Assembly: GCA_024398935.1 (NCBI GenBank)
Contig: JAKSIH010000008.1
Location: forward strand, 22,487-86,486
Reading direction: 5' to 3'
Origin: Fibrobacter sp.
GTDB taxonomy: Bacteria > Fibrobacterota > Fibrobacteria > Fibrobacterales > Fibrobacteraceae
Length of the DNA: 64,000 nt
The number at the start of each line of letters is the position of its first letter. Within the stretch, counting starts at the first letter, position 1. Below the pieces are notes generated by a model. That model was not told the origin of the DNA. It worked only from the letters and a program-made list of their open reading frames with translations, and did not search any database. A program made the translations under genes and the position numbers. Shown here one piece after another: positions 18,462-27,360 of this stretch.

Positions 18462-20219
18462 TTATACATAGAACCTTGGATAGATCCAGGAACATTCCTT
18501 TGCCAGCATCTTAGGAAATTCTCTAAAGTTTCCGTTGATCTGGTACATATTAAGGCATCCTTCCACGGGTTCGAGCTTGATGACCGAATCTGCTCGGGAT
18601 TCCAGGTACGGGTACTCGTCCAGGTTGCAACTGGAGACCACCGCACAGCCGGTCAGGGCAATGATGGTGTCTATCATCTGCATCAGGATTTGATGCGGGG
18701 CGCCGTTCAGTCGCGTGGACTTGGGATTGTGCAGAACTGCAGAAATGGGGTCGATTACAACAACCTTGTAGTCGTGATTTTCCAGTTTCTTTGCACCTTG
18801 AATTCGCTTGGCGATAAGCTGGGCTGTTTCTATGGGGGAAAGGGCCGTACCGCGAAGATTCAGGAAACCGAATTTTGGTGTACTTGCGTTCAGGTCCCGC
18901 TTTGCCCCGAGGAGATGGAGACGGTTTAGGAATACGGACTTTGTCAGTTCAAAGTTGATGAACAGGACATCGTTAGAGCTTGTCGAATTGCCGAACCAAT
19001 CCTCGCCGTAGCAGATGGATAGCCCGAGATCCATGAGTGCCATGGACTTTCCGCTTTTTGGGGGAGCGGTAAAGAGGAAAAATTCCCCTGCACGTAACAT
19101 GTTTTCCACAATGGTGGAATCCTTTTTGGGTGCTTCTTCGCTGTCGCTTGCAAGTTCGATGAGTGGCTTTCCATCCAGGGAATACTCAACCCATTCCTGC
19201 CATTCCTTGAAGTTCTTGGCGCCCTGTTCCAGGCCGATAAGGTACTGCTGCTTGCCGCCGCGAAGTACGCCAGGCATACGGACCATCATGTGGGGATTGC
19301 GGTTGGAGGCGTCAACCTTAAAGCCCTGGGAATCCAATGTGTTAAAGAGGAAGTCAACACGTTCCTTGTATTCATCTTCGTCGTTGGCGAAAATCTTGAC
19401 CCATGCTTGCACGGAGTTAGCGCCGGTGTTAACCAGGGCCGCACAGGGGAGGTTTAGCGCCTTGTAATAGGCAAGCTGTTTTGCCAGGGACATTTTGGGG
19501 TTGTCCACGACCACATAACGGTAGTGCCAGCTTTCGTCAGTAGCTTCGGCACCGCCCTTAACGGCGTTGATGCAAAGGAGGGCACCTTCGGGACTGTCAA
19601 GTCCCTTCATGATCTTCTTGATGGCATCATCCTGACCGACGATGTTCTCGACAAGTTCTTCTGTACTGTTGGGAGTGTTTGAAATTTTGAAAGCGATGGT
19701 CTCGTCGTTTTCAAAAGTGGCTTCTAGCAATTTTGCAAGATCTTTACGCCAATCCGCTGCAGGCCATGGAATAGAAAGCGCTTCCGGGTCAATCTTGAAA
19801 TTCTGTAACAGTTCCAGGGACTGGGTGTCCAGACCGAGTGCGAGCATCTGCTCCATGGAAATCATCCCTGCGGAAAGGGGATTGATAATGGGCATGGCTA
19901 CCGTTTGGGGGGCAGCCACTGCTTCCATGGATTGGGTCTGTGCAACTGGTGCTGCGGGCTGAACTGTCTGAGGCGTAGCCGGTTCCTCATCTCTTTCAGC
20001 TCTTTTTTCTGCAGAGAAGGCACGACGGAGAATCTGTTCGACTTCGTCACCATCCATTCCGTCGTCGCGGGCTTTACCGCCAAGCTGGAAACTGGCGTCC
20101 ATGAAGGTCCAGCCTTCCTCTAAGGCTGCAACACCGGCCTTATACAGTTCTGCCTTAAGCTCGTTTTCGCTATAGCTACCTTTCAAAAACAGGTTAATGA
20201 TCTTCTTTGCGCTTTCCAT
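18462..20219 (-). CDS. RepA/AAA_25-like ATPase fused to a primase-like (AEP) domain
   Basis: 585 residues. After an N-terminal helical part (1-85) and a P/Q-rich linker, residues about 215-340 look like the primase domain of RepA/primase fusions: YRYVVVDNP, CAALVNTGANSVQAWVKI, then MMVRMPGVLRGGKQQYLIGL. The usual SGGKSxHAW motif reads TGANSVQAW, so the histidine is lost. The C-terminal domain is a RecA-fold ATPase with intact Walker A (APPKSGKSMALMDLGLSI) and Walker B (VVVIDPISAVL). There are no plasmid or phage genes around. It may be a helicase-like ATPase; function unknown. First gene of a six-gene operon. Confidence 0.7.
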   Translation of the reverse strand: MESAKKIINLFLKGSYSENELKAELYKAGVAALEEGWTFMDASFQLGGKARDDGMDGDEVEQILRRAFSAEKRAERDEEPATPQTVQPAAPVAQTQSMEAVAAPQTVAMPIINPLSAGMISMEQMLALGLDTQSLELLQNFKIDPEALSIPWPAADWRKDLAKLLEATFENDETIAFKISNTPNSTEELVENIVGQDDAIKKIMKGLDSPEGALLCINAVKGGAEATDESWHYRYVVVDNPKMSLAKQLAYYKALNLPCAALVNTGANSVQAWVKIFANDEDEYKERVDFLFNTLDSQGFKVDASNRNPHMMVRMPGVLRGGKQQYLIGLEQGAKNFKEWQEWVEYSLDGKPLIELASDSEEAPKKDSTIVENMLRAGEFFLFTAPPKSGKSMALMDLGLSICYGEDWFGNSTSSNDVLFINFELTKSVFLNRLHLLGAKRDLNASTPKFGFLNLRGTALSPIETAQLIAKRIQGAKKLENHDYKVVVIDPISAVLHNPKSTRLNGAPHQILMQMIDTIIALTGCAVVSSCNLDEYPYLESRADSVIKLEPVEGCLNMYQINGNFREFPKMLAKECSWIYPRFYV

Positions 20220-20230
20220 GGGTCAGTCTC

Positions 20231-20256
20231 ACATTATATCTATCCAATTATAATGT
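20231..20256. promoter_or_regulatory. Inverted repeat ACATTATA-N10-TATAATGT upstream of the RepA-like gene
   Basis: Perfect 8-bp arms at 20231-20238 and 20249-20256, 11 bases from the start codon at 20219. Each arm contains a TATAAT -10 hexamer on one strand. It could be a promoter/operator for the minus-strand operon, or overlapping divergent promoters serving cysK as well. Confidence 0.45.
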
Positions 20257-20388
20257 AGCTTATTTTCTTTTTCCTGATATTCGTTATGTTCTGTTCCTGG
20301 CCTTTTATTTTACAAAAAACAAGAATTTGGTACACGAAAAACTCCAAAACCTTGCTATTTTGTTTAGACTCAAAAAAAGGATTTTATA

Positions 20389-21315
20389 ATGTCTCTCTAC
20401 AACAGCATTCTCGAAACCATTGGTAATACACCCCTTGTACGCATCAATAAGCTAAACAAGGGTGACGCAGAAGTTTATGTAAAGCTTGAAATGTTCAATC
20501 CTCTGGGTAGCGCCAAGGACCGTGTGGCTCTCGAGATGATTGAAACTGCCGAGAAGGAAGGCAAGCTGAAGCCCGGCGCTTTGATTATCGAACCCACCAG
20601 CGGAAACACCGGCGTGGGCTTGGCTTATGTCGGTGCAGTGAAGGGCTACAAGGTGGTGCTGACCATGCCGGATTCCATGAGTATGGAACGCCGCATGCTT
20701 TTGAAGTCCCTGGGTGCAGAAGTTGTATTGACCGAAGGAGCCAAGGGCATGGCGGGCTGCATCGAGAAGGCAAATGAGATTGCCGCAGCAAATCCGGGAA
20801 GCTTCATCCCGCAGCAGTTCGAAAATCCTGCAAATCCGGCTGCTCACTACAAGACCACGGGCCCCGAGATCTGGCGTGATACCGAGGGCAAGGTGGATGT
20901 GTTTATTGCGACCGCAGGCACCGGCGGAACCGTCAGCGGCACTGCAAAATACCTGAAGGAAAAGAATCCTAATTTGTATGTAATCGCCATCGAACCGGAC
21001 GATTCTCCTATGATTAGCAAGGGCGTTTCCGGCCCCCACAAGATTCAGGGCATCGGCGCAAACTTTATCCCCAAGATTTATGACCCCAAGGTAGTTGACG
21101 AAGTGTACCTGACCAGCACCGAAAAGGCGGGAACTGCAGCCCGTGCCGCCGCGGCCGAAGAAGGAATTTTCGTGGGCATTTCCTCTGGTGCTGCATTGGA
21201 ATGCGCACTTACCGTGGCTAAGCGTCCTGAATTCAAGGGCAAGCGCATCGTGGCGTTACTTCCCGATACCGGCGAACGCTACCTCAGCACCTGGCTGTGG
21301 AACAATGAAAAGTGA
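20389..21315 (+). CDS. cysK: Cysteine synthase A (O-acetylserine sulfhydrylase)
   Basis: 308 residues. PLP lysine in NPLGSAKDRVALEM, substrate loop PTSGNTGVGLAY, phosphate loop TAGTGGTVSGTAKYL and C-terminal SSGAALECAL are all CysK-type. It converts O-acetylserine and sulfide to cysteine. SD-like AAGG lies 8 bases before the ATG. The stop codon (21313-21315) is inside the first copy of the tandem repeat that follows, so the repeat abuts the reading frame. Apparently monocistronic. Confidence 0.96.
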   Translation: MSLYNSILETIGNTPLVRINKLNKGDAEVYVKLEMFNPLGSAKDRVALEMIETAEKEGKLKPGALIIEPTSGNTGVGLAYVGAVKGYKVVLTMPDSMSMERRMLLKSLGAEVVLTEGAKGMAGCIEKANEIAAANPGSFIPQQFENPANPAAHYKTTGPEIWRDTEGKVDVFIATAGTGGTVSGTAKYLKEKNPNLYVIAIEPDDSPMISKGVSGPHKIQGIGANFIPKIYDPKVVDEVYLTSTEKAGTAARAAAAEEGIFVGISSGAALECALTVAKRPEFKGKRIVALLPDTGERYLSTWLWNNEK

Positions 21316-21976
21316 TTAGTGGTTAGTGGCTAGTGGTTAGTGGTCAGAGTTTTCGGGAATATTCCGCAGGGAAATTTAAAGACGAAACTCACCTGAAATT
21401 GCAGGCTCCTGCATCCTGCAGCCCTAGCCTCTAGATTCTTGCCCCTAGACCCTAAAAACGCCCTAGCCTCTAATGAACCTCTAGGAGCGAAGCTCCGACC
21501 TCATGCCTCAAGCGAAGCGTACCTCAAACTCCTAGCTCCTAGATTCCGGTCCTAGTCCCTAAACTAGTGATTAGTGGCTAGTGGTTAGTGTTTTCAGGAA
21601 TATTCTTTCGGGCTATTTAAAGACGAAACCACCTGAAATTGCAAGCACTTGCATCCTTCTGCCCTAGCCTCTAGATCCTAGACCCTAGCCTCTAAACTAG
21701 TGATTAGTGGCTAGTGGTTAGTGTTTTCAGGAATATTCTTTCGGGCTATTTAAAGATGTAACCACCTGAAATTGCAGGCTCCTGCATCCTGCAGCCCTAG
21801 CCTCTAGATCCTAGTCTCTAGACCCTAAAAACGCCCTAGCCCCTAAACTAGTGATTAGTGGTTAGTGTTTTCAGGAATATTCTTTCGGGCTATTTAAAGA
21901 CGAAACCACCTCGAAATTGCAGGCTCTTGCATCCTTCTGCCCTAGCCTCTAGATTCTAGCCCCTAGCCCCTAAACC
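21311..21976. repeat. Tandem repeat block, four copies of a 130-150 bp unit with self-complementary ends
   Basis: Units begin at 21311, 21563, 21696 and 21847. Each opens with GATTAGTGG(C/T)TAGTGGTTAGTG, has a core ending TTTCGGGCTATTTAAAGACG then ACCTGAAATTGCA, and closes with CCCTAGCCTCTAGATCCTAG-like sequence. The opening and closing parts are complementary to each other, so each unit can fold. The first unit carries about 100 extra bases that include AGGAGCGAAGCTCC. There is no gene in this stretch; it fills the cysK-glnS gap. Confidence 0.9.
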
Positions 21977-21995
21977 AGAAATATTGGTTAAGAGA

Positions 21996-22025
21996 TTGCT
22001 TTAGTGGAATTCATTTTTCTATAAT
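21996..22025 (+). promoter_or_regulatory. Predicted promoter of glnS
   Basis: TTGCTT (21996-22001), 18-base spacer, TATAAT (22020-22025). A small hairpin AACCT-AAA-AGGTT (22050-22062) covers the SD-like AAGG ahead of the ATG at 22068. Confidence 0.55.
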
Positions 22026-22067
22026 TCCTAGCGTAAATATTATGGCAAAAACCTAAAAGGTTAAACT

Positions 22068-23735
22068 ATGGACATTCCTGAATCTTCGAATTTTATTCAA
22101 GACATTATCGTCAACGACTTGCAGACCGGCAAGCGCAACAAGGTGCTGACCCGTTTCCCTCCGGAACCGAACGGCTACATCCACATCGGCCATGCCAAGT
22201 CCATTTGCCTGAACTTCGGTACCGCCCAGAAGTTTGGCGGTTTCACCAACCTCCGCTTCGACGACACCAACCCCACCAAGGAAGACGTGGAGTACGTGGA
22301 TTCCATCCGCGAAGACGTGAAGTGGCTGGGCTTCCAGTGGAAGGAAGAATTCTTTGCTTCTGACTACTACGATCAGATTTATGCCTTCGCAGAAAAGATG
22401 ATCGAAATGGGCAAGGCCTACGTTGAAGACCTGACCCGTGACGAAATGCAGGAATACCGTGGTAACGACGCCGGCAAGCCTTCCAAGCCGTCTCCGTACC
22501 GCGACCGTAGCGTTGAAGAAAATATGAAGCTGTTCCGCGAAATGCGTGACGGCAAGTATGCCGATGGCGAAAAGTGCCTCCGCGCAAAGGTGGATCTTTC
22601 TAGCCCCAACATGAACATGCGCGACCCGGTGATCTACCGTACCAAGCACTGCACTCATCACCGCACTGGCGACAAGTGGTGCATCTACCCCATGTACGAC
22701 TTCGCTCACCCCATCAGTGACTGGATCGAAGGCATTACCCACTCCATCTGTACTTTGGAATTTGAAGCCCATCGCCCGCTGTACGATTGGTTCCTCATTG
22801 AACTGGGCCTGGAAAACCGCCCCCAGCAGATTGAATTCTCCCGCCTGAACCTGACCTACACCATGATGAGTAAGCGTAAGCTTCTTGAACTGGTGGAAAC
22901 CAAGGCTGTTCTTGGCTGGAACGACCCCCGTATGCCCACGGTCTGCGGCTTCCGTCGTCGTGGCTTTACCCCCAGCTCCATCCGCGAATTCTGCAGCCGC
23001 ATTGGCGTGTCCAAGGCTGAATCCATGGTGGACGTGAACCTGCTTTACTTCTGCATCCGCGAAGAACTGAACCAGAGCGCCAAGCGTGCCATGGCAGTCA
23101 TCGACCCGGTGAAGGTTGTTATCGACAACTGGGAAGACGGCAAGGTGGAAATGGTGGAAGTGGAAAACAACCCCAACGATCCTAACGCTGGCACCCGCAT
23201 GGTACCGTTCTCCAAGGAACTGTACATCGAAGCCGAAGACTTCATGGAAGAACCTCCCAAGAAGTACTTCCGCCTGAAGCCGGAAGGCGAAGTCCGTCTG
23301 AAGGGCGCCTACTTCGTTACCTGCAAGAGCGTCGAAAAGGATGCCGACGGCAAGGTGACCGTTATCCACTGCGAATACGACCCGCTGTCCAAGGGTGGCG
23401 AATCTCCCGATGGCCGCAAGGTAAAGGGCACCATTCACTGGGTGAGCGCCGCTCACGCTGTGGACGCCGAAGTTCGCCTCATCGATAATTTGTTCACACT
23501 GGAAGACCCGTCCGATGTTCCCGATGGCGAAGATTGGCACAGCTACCTGAATCCTGAATCCATGGTCGTGAAGCAGGCCAAGCTGGAACCCAGCCTGGCT
23601 GACGCCAAGATGGAAGACCGCTTCCAATTCCTGCGTCTCGGCTACTTCTGCCTGGATTCCGACGATTCCAAGCCGGGCCACCTGGTGTTCAACCGCACCG
23701 TGGGTCTGAAGGATTCCTTCAATCCTTCCAAATAA
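22068..23735 (+). CDS. glnS: Glutaminyl-tRNA synthetase
   Basis: 555 residues, full length for a bacterial GlnRS. The class I signature [15 protein letters not shown] (HIGH) and the KMSKS-equivalent MMSKRKL are present. The anticodon-binding beta-barrel follows, with [11 protein letters not shown] at the end. It charges tRNA-Gln with glutamine. GlnRS, rather than GluRS, is supported by the [17 protein letters not shown] region and the length. It is preceded by the repeat block and followed by an inverted repeat and a terminator. Codon choice is strongly GC-ending, as in highly expressed genes of this genome. Confidence 0.97.
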   Translation: MDIPESSNFIQDIIVNDLQTGKRNKVLTRFPPEPNGYIHIGHAKSICLNFGTAQKFGGFTNLRFDDTNPTKEDVEYVDSIREDVKWLGFQWKEEFFASDYYDQIYAFAEKMIEMGKAYVEDLTRDEMQEYRGNDAGKPSKPSPYRDRSVEENMKLFREMRDGKYADGEKCLRAKVDLSSPNMNMRDPVIYRTKHCTHHRTGDKWCIYPMYDFAHPISDWIEGITHSICTLEFEAHRPLYDWFLIELGLENRPQQIEFSRLNLTYTMMSKRKLLELVETKAVLGWNDPRMPTVCGFRRRGFTPSSIREFCSRIGVSKAESMVDVNLLYFCIREELNQSAKRAMAVIDPVKVVIDNWEDGKVEMVEVENNPNDPNAGTRMVPFSKELYIEAEDFMEEPPKKYFRLKPEGEVRLKGAYFVTCKSVEKDADGKVTVIHCEYDPLSKGGESPDGRKVKGTIHWVSAAHAVDAEVRLIDNLFTLEDPSDVPDGEDWHSYLNPESMVVKQAKLEPSLADAKMEDRFQFLRLGYFCLDSDDSKPGHLVFNRTVGLKDSFNPSK

Positions 23736-23737
23736 GG

Positions 23738-23785
23738 GTAGCACGAATCGTTCACCTCTAAAGGACGTGCGGTCATTCGTGCTAC
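23738..23785. repeat. Inverted repeat after glnS
   Basis: 11-bp perfect arms GTAGCACGAAT (23738-23748) and ATTCGTGCTAC (23775-23785). The following CGCAGAATGAC resembles, in reverse, the GTCATTCTG repeat seen in nfeD. Confidence 0.6.
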
Positions 23786-23832
23786 ACGCAGAATGACAGC
23801 GCGTACTTGAAGGTATTTGCTAGATATAAAAA

Positions 23833-23861
23833 GGCCTCGTCATTTGACGAGACCTTTTTTT
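23833..23861. terminator. Bidirectional terminator between glnS and the CotH gene
   Basis: Stem GGCCTCGTC / GACGAGACC (23833-23841, 23846-23854, one mismatch) with loop ATTT, T-tract at 23855-23861 and a run of A before the stem for the opposite strand. Confidence 0.9.
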
Positions 23862-23874
23862 ATGGAGTGAAAGT

Positions 23875-25710
23875 TTATCGATTAAGCATCTTCCCGTTGA
23901 GAGTTGCAATCCAATGGGTGCTCATTGCCTTTTCTGGAATCTTCATGGAGGTCGTTCCCATTTTGATCTTGGCTCTAAACAGCACGACTCCCTTCAAGTC
24001 GACAATAGCGAAAGTTCCGCCTATGTCAGTTTGTATCTCCAGGTTGTTACCATTTACTGTAAAGTAATTGGTGGGGGAGAGCCTTGTGTAGTCCACGACT
24101 CGCATCGTAGGGGGGACAATAGAATCTTTCTTTTCCTCAATGGTGGGAATATGAATTACAGGCTCTGTCACGATAGGATTGGCCGGCTCCGTAAAGCCCA
24201 GCTGTTGATCCATCCATGCCATGCGTTCCTTCATTTTCGTGCGAAGGTGTTCCACTTCGCCGTCCCATGTCGTTGCATTGTAACCGCCCATGGCCATGCC
24301 CATGCCTCCGCCACCGGACTGGTTGCAGAACTTCATTGGCTGCGGATCAACGTCATTCTGGCCACTTGCTTTACCCAGATTGGGCCAACGCTTGAAGTTT
24401 CTATCGGCAGCGTTCTTCAAGTATACCTTCATGGAATCCAAGTAGGCGTCCATAGTCTTGGAGTGCCATACTCCACTGCGTAATTCTGCCCAGCGTTTTT
24501 TCAACTCGCTTTGGTATGACGGATCTTTCCACATGCTGGTAAGCCAGCGGGGTGCTTTCAGAGAACTACCTCCGAAGCCGCCAAATCCGCCCCACATACC
24601 ACCGCCGCCATTTCCGTCGGCAATCAGCTTGCTGCTGTTTTCGATTTGCCAGCCGGTGGTTCCCGAGCTTCCAAAGCCTCCGCCCATGCCGCCAAATCCG
24701 CCAAAGCCTCCGCCCCAGCCCCCATTGTTGTTTTGACCTTCGGGTTGAGTACCGTTACTCATGGCTAGATTAAAGTCCCAGGGAGGTCCTAGAGTTACCT
24801 TACCGCCCTTGCTATCCTTGGGCTTATGCAAAAAGAAACTGCACCAGTAGGAATCCGCATTGTTGGTGATTTCTTCATGGAGCACGTAATCCACGGCGGA
24901 ACCAACATCAACATAATTCTCGTAGCCGTTGCCGTTTTTCCCGTTCTTGAACAATCCTTCAAGATCGTTCAAATATTTTTTCAGATATTCTTCTTGCGCA
25001 CTTTGAATATTTTCTTTTTTGGGATAATGAAGAATGACATTTAAACCATCGGAAGTACTAAATCCCTCGTTGTTGACACTGCCACTGCCTGCGCCACCAG
25101 TATTTGTGCCGGTCTTGTCGAATGCCCAGATGTAGCCGCCGGTAACATCGTCGCCTTCAACATCTTCTTCCTTAAGCTTGGAAATGTCGACGCGGTACTT
25201 GCCTCGCTTGATTTTTTCAATCAATACATAGACGCCTCGGTAATCGCCATTGATGTATAAATCAAAGTGCATAGTGCGAGGACTATAGCGGCCAGCCTGT
25301 CTAAATAGCCAATGGGCCAGGGAATTTCTCAGCATGGACTTGTCCACATAGGGACCATGAAATACCCAGTCATCAGAAGGAGGAAGGCCTAGCATTCCGA
25401 CGTCGATGCCTTCGCCTATAGAGTCCCGAACCTCTACGCTGTAACCAGGCTTCGGGAAAAGTGCCGAAGACTGTCCTCTTACCTTGATGCCGATATCGTA
25501 AAGTTTGCCCTTGGCGCTGTCTGCAACAGAATTCGTTGCATTGTCCAGTACCCTCATAGTTGCCGGTATCTTTTCGCTGACATTCTTGTCCAAACATTTC
25601 TGTTTCGTATCCACAAAAATGATGGGCAAGTCGTAAGTTTGAGCCAAAGAACTTGTGGCAACAAGCGCCACAAGGCCACCCATAAACAGAATCTTGGTTC
25701 TCCAACCCAT
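23875..25710 (-). CDS. Secreted CotH-family kinase-like protein
   Basis: 611 residues with signal peptide (ILFMGGLVALVATSSLA). The CotH hallmark is present: VRGQSSALFPKPGYSVE near 77 and DWVFHGPYVDKSMLRNSLA near 114, then LIEKIKRGKYRVDI and PPWDFNLAMSNGT, with the D of WDF a likely metal ligand. CotH proteins are protein kinases in Bacillus spores; bacterial secreted forms are often found with fibrolytic or surface proteins. Residues about 320-385 hold a Gly/Trp/Phe-rich insert (GGWGGGFGGFGGMGGGFG). The C-terminal ~85 residues look like a surface sorting domain. Divergent from DUF3300. Confidence 0.88.
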   Translation of the reverse strand: MGWRTKILFMGGLVALVATSSLAQTYDLPIIFVDTKQKCLDKNVSEKIPATMRVLDNATNSVADSAKGKLYDIGIKVRGQSSALFPKPGYSVEVRDSIGEGIDVGMLGLPPSDDWVFHGPYVDKSMLRNSLAHWLFRQAGRYSPRTMHFDLYINGDYRGVYVLIEKIKRGKYRVDISKLKEEDVEGDDVTGGYIWAFDKTGTNTGGAGSGSVNNEGFSTSDGLNVILHYPKKENIQSAQEEYLKKYLNDLEGLFKNGKNGNGYENYVDVGSAVDYVLHEEITNNADSYWCSFFLHKPKDSKGGKVTLGPPWDFNLAMSNGTQPEGQNNNGGWGGGFGGFGGMGGGFGSSGTTGWQIENSSKLIADGNGGGGMWGGFGGFGGSSLKAPRWLTSMWKDPSYQSELKKRWAELRSGVWHSKTMDAYLDSMKVYLKNAADRNFKRWPNLGKASGQNDVDPQPMKFCNQSGGGGMGMAMGGYNATTWDGEVEHLRTKMKERMAWMDQQLGFTEPANPIVTEPVIHIPTIEEKKDSIVPPTMRVVDYTRLSPTNYFTVNGNNLEIQTDIGGTFAIVDLKGVVLFRAKIKMGTTSMKIPEKAMSTHWIATLNGKMLNR

Positions 25711-25722
25711 GATTCCCTCCTA

Positions 25723-25804
25723 TTTAACACATCCTGAAGATAATTTATAAGGTGGAATTCGAAAGGGTGTGTTAAAATGCATTTACGTGTTGTTGCATTT
25801 TACA
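25723..25804. promoter_or_regulatory. Overlapping inverted repeats between the cotH-like and DUF3300 genes
   Basis: TTTAACACA (25723-25731) pairs with TGTGTTAAA (25768-25776). TGTTAAAATGCA (25770-25781) pairs with TGCATTTTACA (25794-25804). The dyads share the central TGTTAAA and may be an operator region for the divergent genes. Confidence 0.4.
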
Positions 25805-25883
25805 ACAATATGCCCCTTTTCGCAACCAAATTCTATGGTCGTTAAACTAAATGATTAGTAGATTAGCTAAAATAGGAGGGCTT

Positions 25884-27059
25884 ATGATGAAATTGGCTCA
25901 AAAGGGTTGTTCTTCTAGATGGACTTGGCTGTTAGTTGCCATTTTCCTTCTTTTACCTGTCTCTGCCAGGGCTGCAGAAAATTTTAGCTCCAGCGAATTG
26001 GATACCCTTGTTTCTACAATTGCGTTGTATCCGGATCCCTTGCTGGTTCATGTCCTTGCGGCATCCACCTATGGGGAACAGATTCCCGGCGCAAATGAAT
26101 GGGCTCAGGCTCATAAGAACCTGAGTGGAGAAGATCTTGCCCGGGAGATGGAACGGGCAAATTTACCCTATGATCCCAGCGTGCAGGCCTTGATTCCTTT
26201 TCCGACGGTTCTTGCTACAATGGCCAAGTATAGAACCTGGTCCGATCAACTTGGTGATGCAGTTTCCGTCCAGAAAGACGATGTGATGGATGCTGTTCAA
26301 CGCTTGCGTAACGCCGCCTACGATCATGGACAGTTGAGAACGGATGAACAGGTCCGAGTGGAAAAGGGTACTTCTATTGTGATAGAACCGGTTCGTACGG
26401 AATATGTTTATGTTCCTGTATACAATCCCCGCGTTGTTTTTTATGTCTTTGCTGATTATCCTGCAATCCGTTATCATCACTATGCCTGGCTTGGTTCCTG
26501 GTATGGCGAGTGGGGGTGGGGTTCCTGCTGGTTTGAATGGGATTCCCATTTTATGTATGTCCGAGATTATCGCTGGTATCACCGTCGTCCCATACCTCAT
26601 CATCCTCGTCGTTATAATCCGCCTCCGCGTCGTCTAGAACCTGTTCATAGCGCAAAACGGCCTTCTGCGGCTCCCGTTGCAGAATCCAAGTGGAATAGGA
26701 TTACGCCTCCGGCCCGACGTGAGGGCGGTGTGTTTGGACGTGAAAACCACACAGAATCAACTCGTCCCGTCCAGGCTCCCGTTGGTCACAAGAGCGTTCC
26801 TGTCAAGGATTCCTTTGCTGCGTCTGCCGGGAATAGCTCAAAGAAATCTGCGGAAAACGAGGAAGATGTCTGGAATCAATCCAGTAGCCCGGTTCCTTCA
26901 TCGGGTATTTCTCAACCTTCTAAGCGTCGTAGCGGTTCTTCTGAATATCAGGAAGATAACGGCAATTCCGGCTTTGGAAATTACACGAGAAAGTCATCCC
27001 CTGGCGCACCTTCCAGTGGAGGCGGCGCAGGCGGTTTTAGCAAGAGCAAACGGCGTTAA
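25884..27059 (+). CDS. DUF3300-family secreted protein
   Basis: About 391 residues. AGGAGG at 25874-25879 sits ahead of two adjacent ATG codons (25884, 25887), so either may be used. Signal peptide: WTWLLVAIFLLLPVSARA. DUF3300 core 30-200: LVSTIALYPDPLLVHVLAAS, then QALIPFPTVLATMAK and YVYVPVYNPRVVFY. The tail is rich in H, R, W and P, then S/G-rich and basic with KSKRR at the end. The role is unknown; it is expected in the periplasm or outer membrane. The short UreE-like gene follows 20 bases later. Confidence 0.88.
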   Translation: MMKLAQKGCSSRWTWLLVAIFLLLPVSARAAENFSSSELDTLVSTIALYPDPLLVHVLAASTYGEQIPGANEWAQAHKNLSGEDLAREMERANLPYDPSVQALIPFPTVLATMAKYRTWSDQLGDAVSVQKDDVMDAVQRLRNAAYDHGQLRTDEQVRVEKGTSIVIEPVRTEYVYVPVYNPRVVFYVFADYPAIRYHHYAWLGSWYGEWGWGSCWFEWDSHFMYVRDYRWYHRRPIPHHPRRYNPPPRRLEPVHSAKRPSAAPVAESKWNRITPPARREGGVFGRENHTESTRPVQAPVGHKSVPVKDSFAASAGNSSKKSAENEEDVWNQSSSPVPSSGISQPSKRRSGSSEYQEDNGNSGFGNYTRKSSPGAPSSGGGAGGFSKSKRR

Positions 27060-27079
27060 AAAATCACTAAGGAATATTT

Positions 27080-27325
27080 ATGCTTTGTACCGAAATCCTG
27101 GGAACGACCCATCACGGAACTTACAAGAAGGTTATTGACGTCCTTTTTGAAAATAAGGAACTGGGGGACAAGACCTTCATGAGAGTCGCTCGTGATGGAG
27201 TTGAACTGGATATTCGACTGGACTGTGATCTTCAGGATGGAGACATTCTTGCCGAAACGGACTTCTATGTCTATGCTGTGAAAGCGGTAGAAAAATTTCC
27301 TGAGAAAAAGAAAACCTTTCTTTAA
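27080..27325 (+). CDS. Small UreE N-terminal-domain-like protein
   Basis: 81 residues. The segment FMRVARDGVELDIRLDCDLQ followed by DGDILAETDFYVYAVKA fits the N-terminal domain of the urease chaperone UreE (DGxE-x-L-x-DGDIL then V-x-A). The C-terminal metal-binding domain and His tail are absent, and no urease genes are present. It follows the DUF3300 gene by 20 bases, probably in one transcript. Homology by eye only; other small beta-domain families are possible. Confidence 0.45.
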   Translation: MLCTEILGTTHHGTYKKVIDVLFENKELGDKTFMRVARDGVELDIRLDCDLQDGDILAETDFYVYAVKAVEKFPEKKKTFL

Positions 27326-27360
27326 TGTTGTGCGGGACTGGGCCGCATCATAATCGGGCT

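Noticed and set aside
21311..21976. CRISPR array in the cysK-glnS gap
   Set aside because: Units of 130-150 bp are similar over their whole length, with no short repeat plus unique spacer and no cas genes.
22053..23744. 563-codon minus-strand frame opposite glnS
   Set aside because: Antisense shadow of a GC-ending, highly biased gene; His/Val/Phe-rich composition and no motif.
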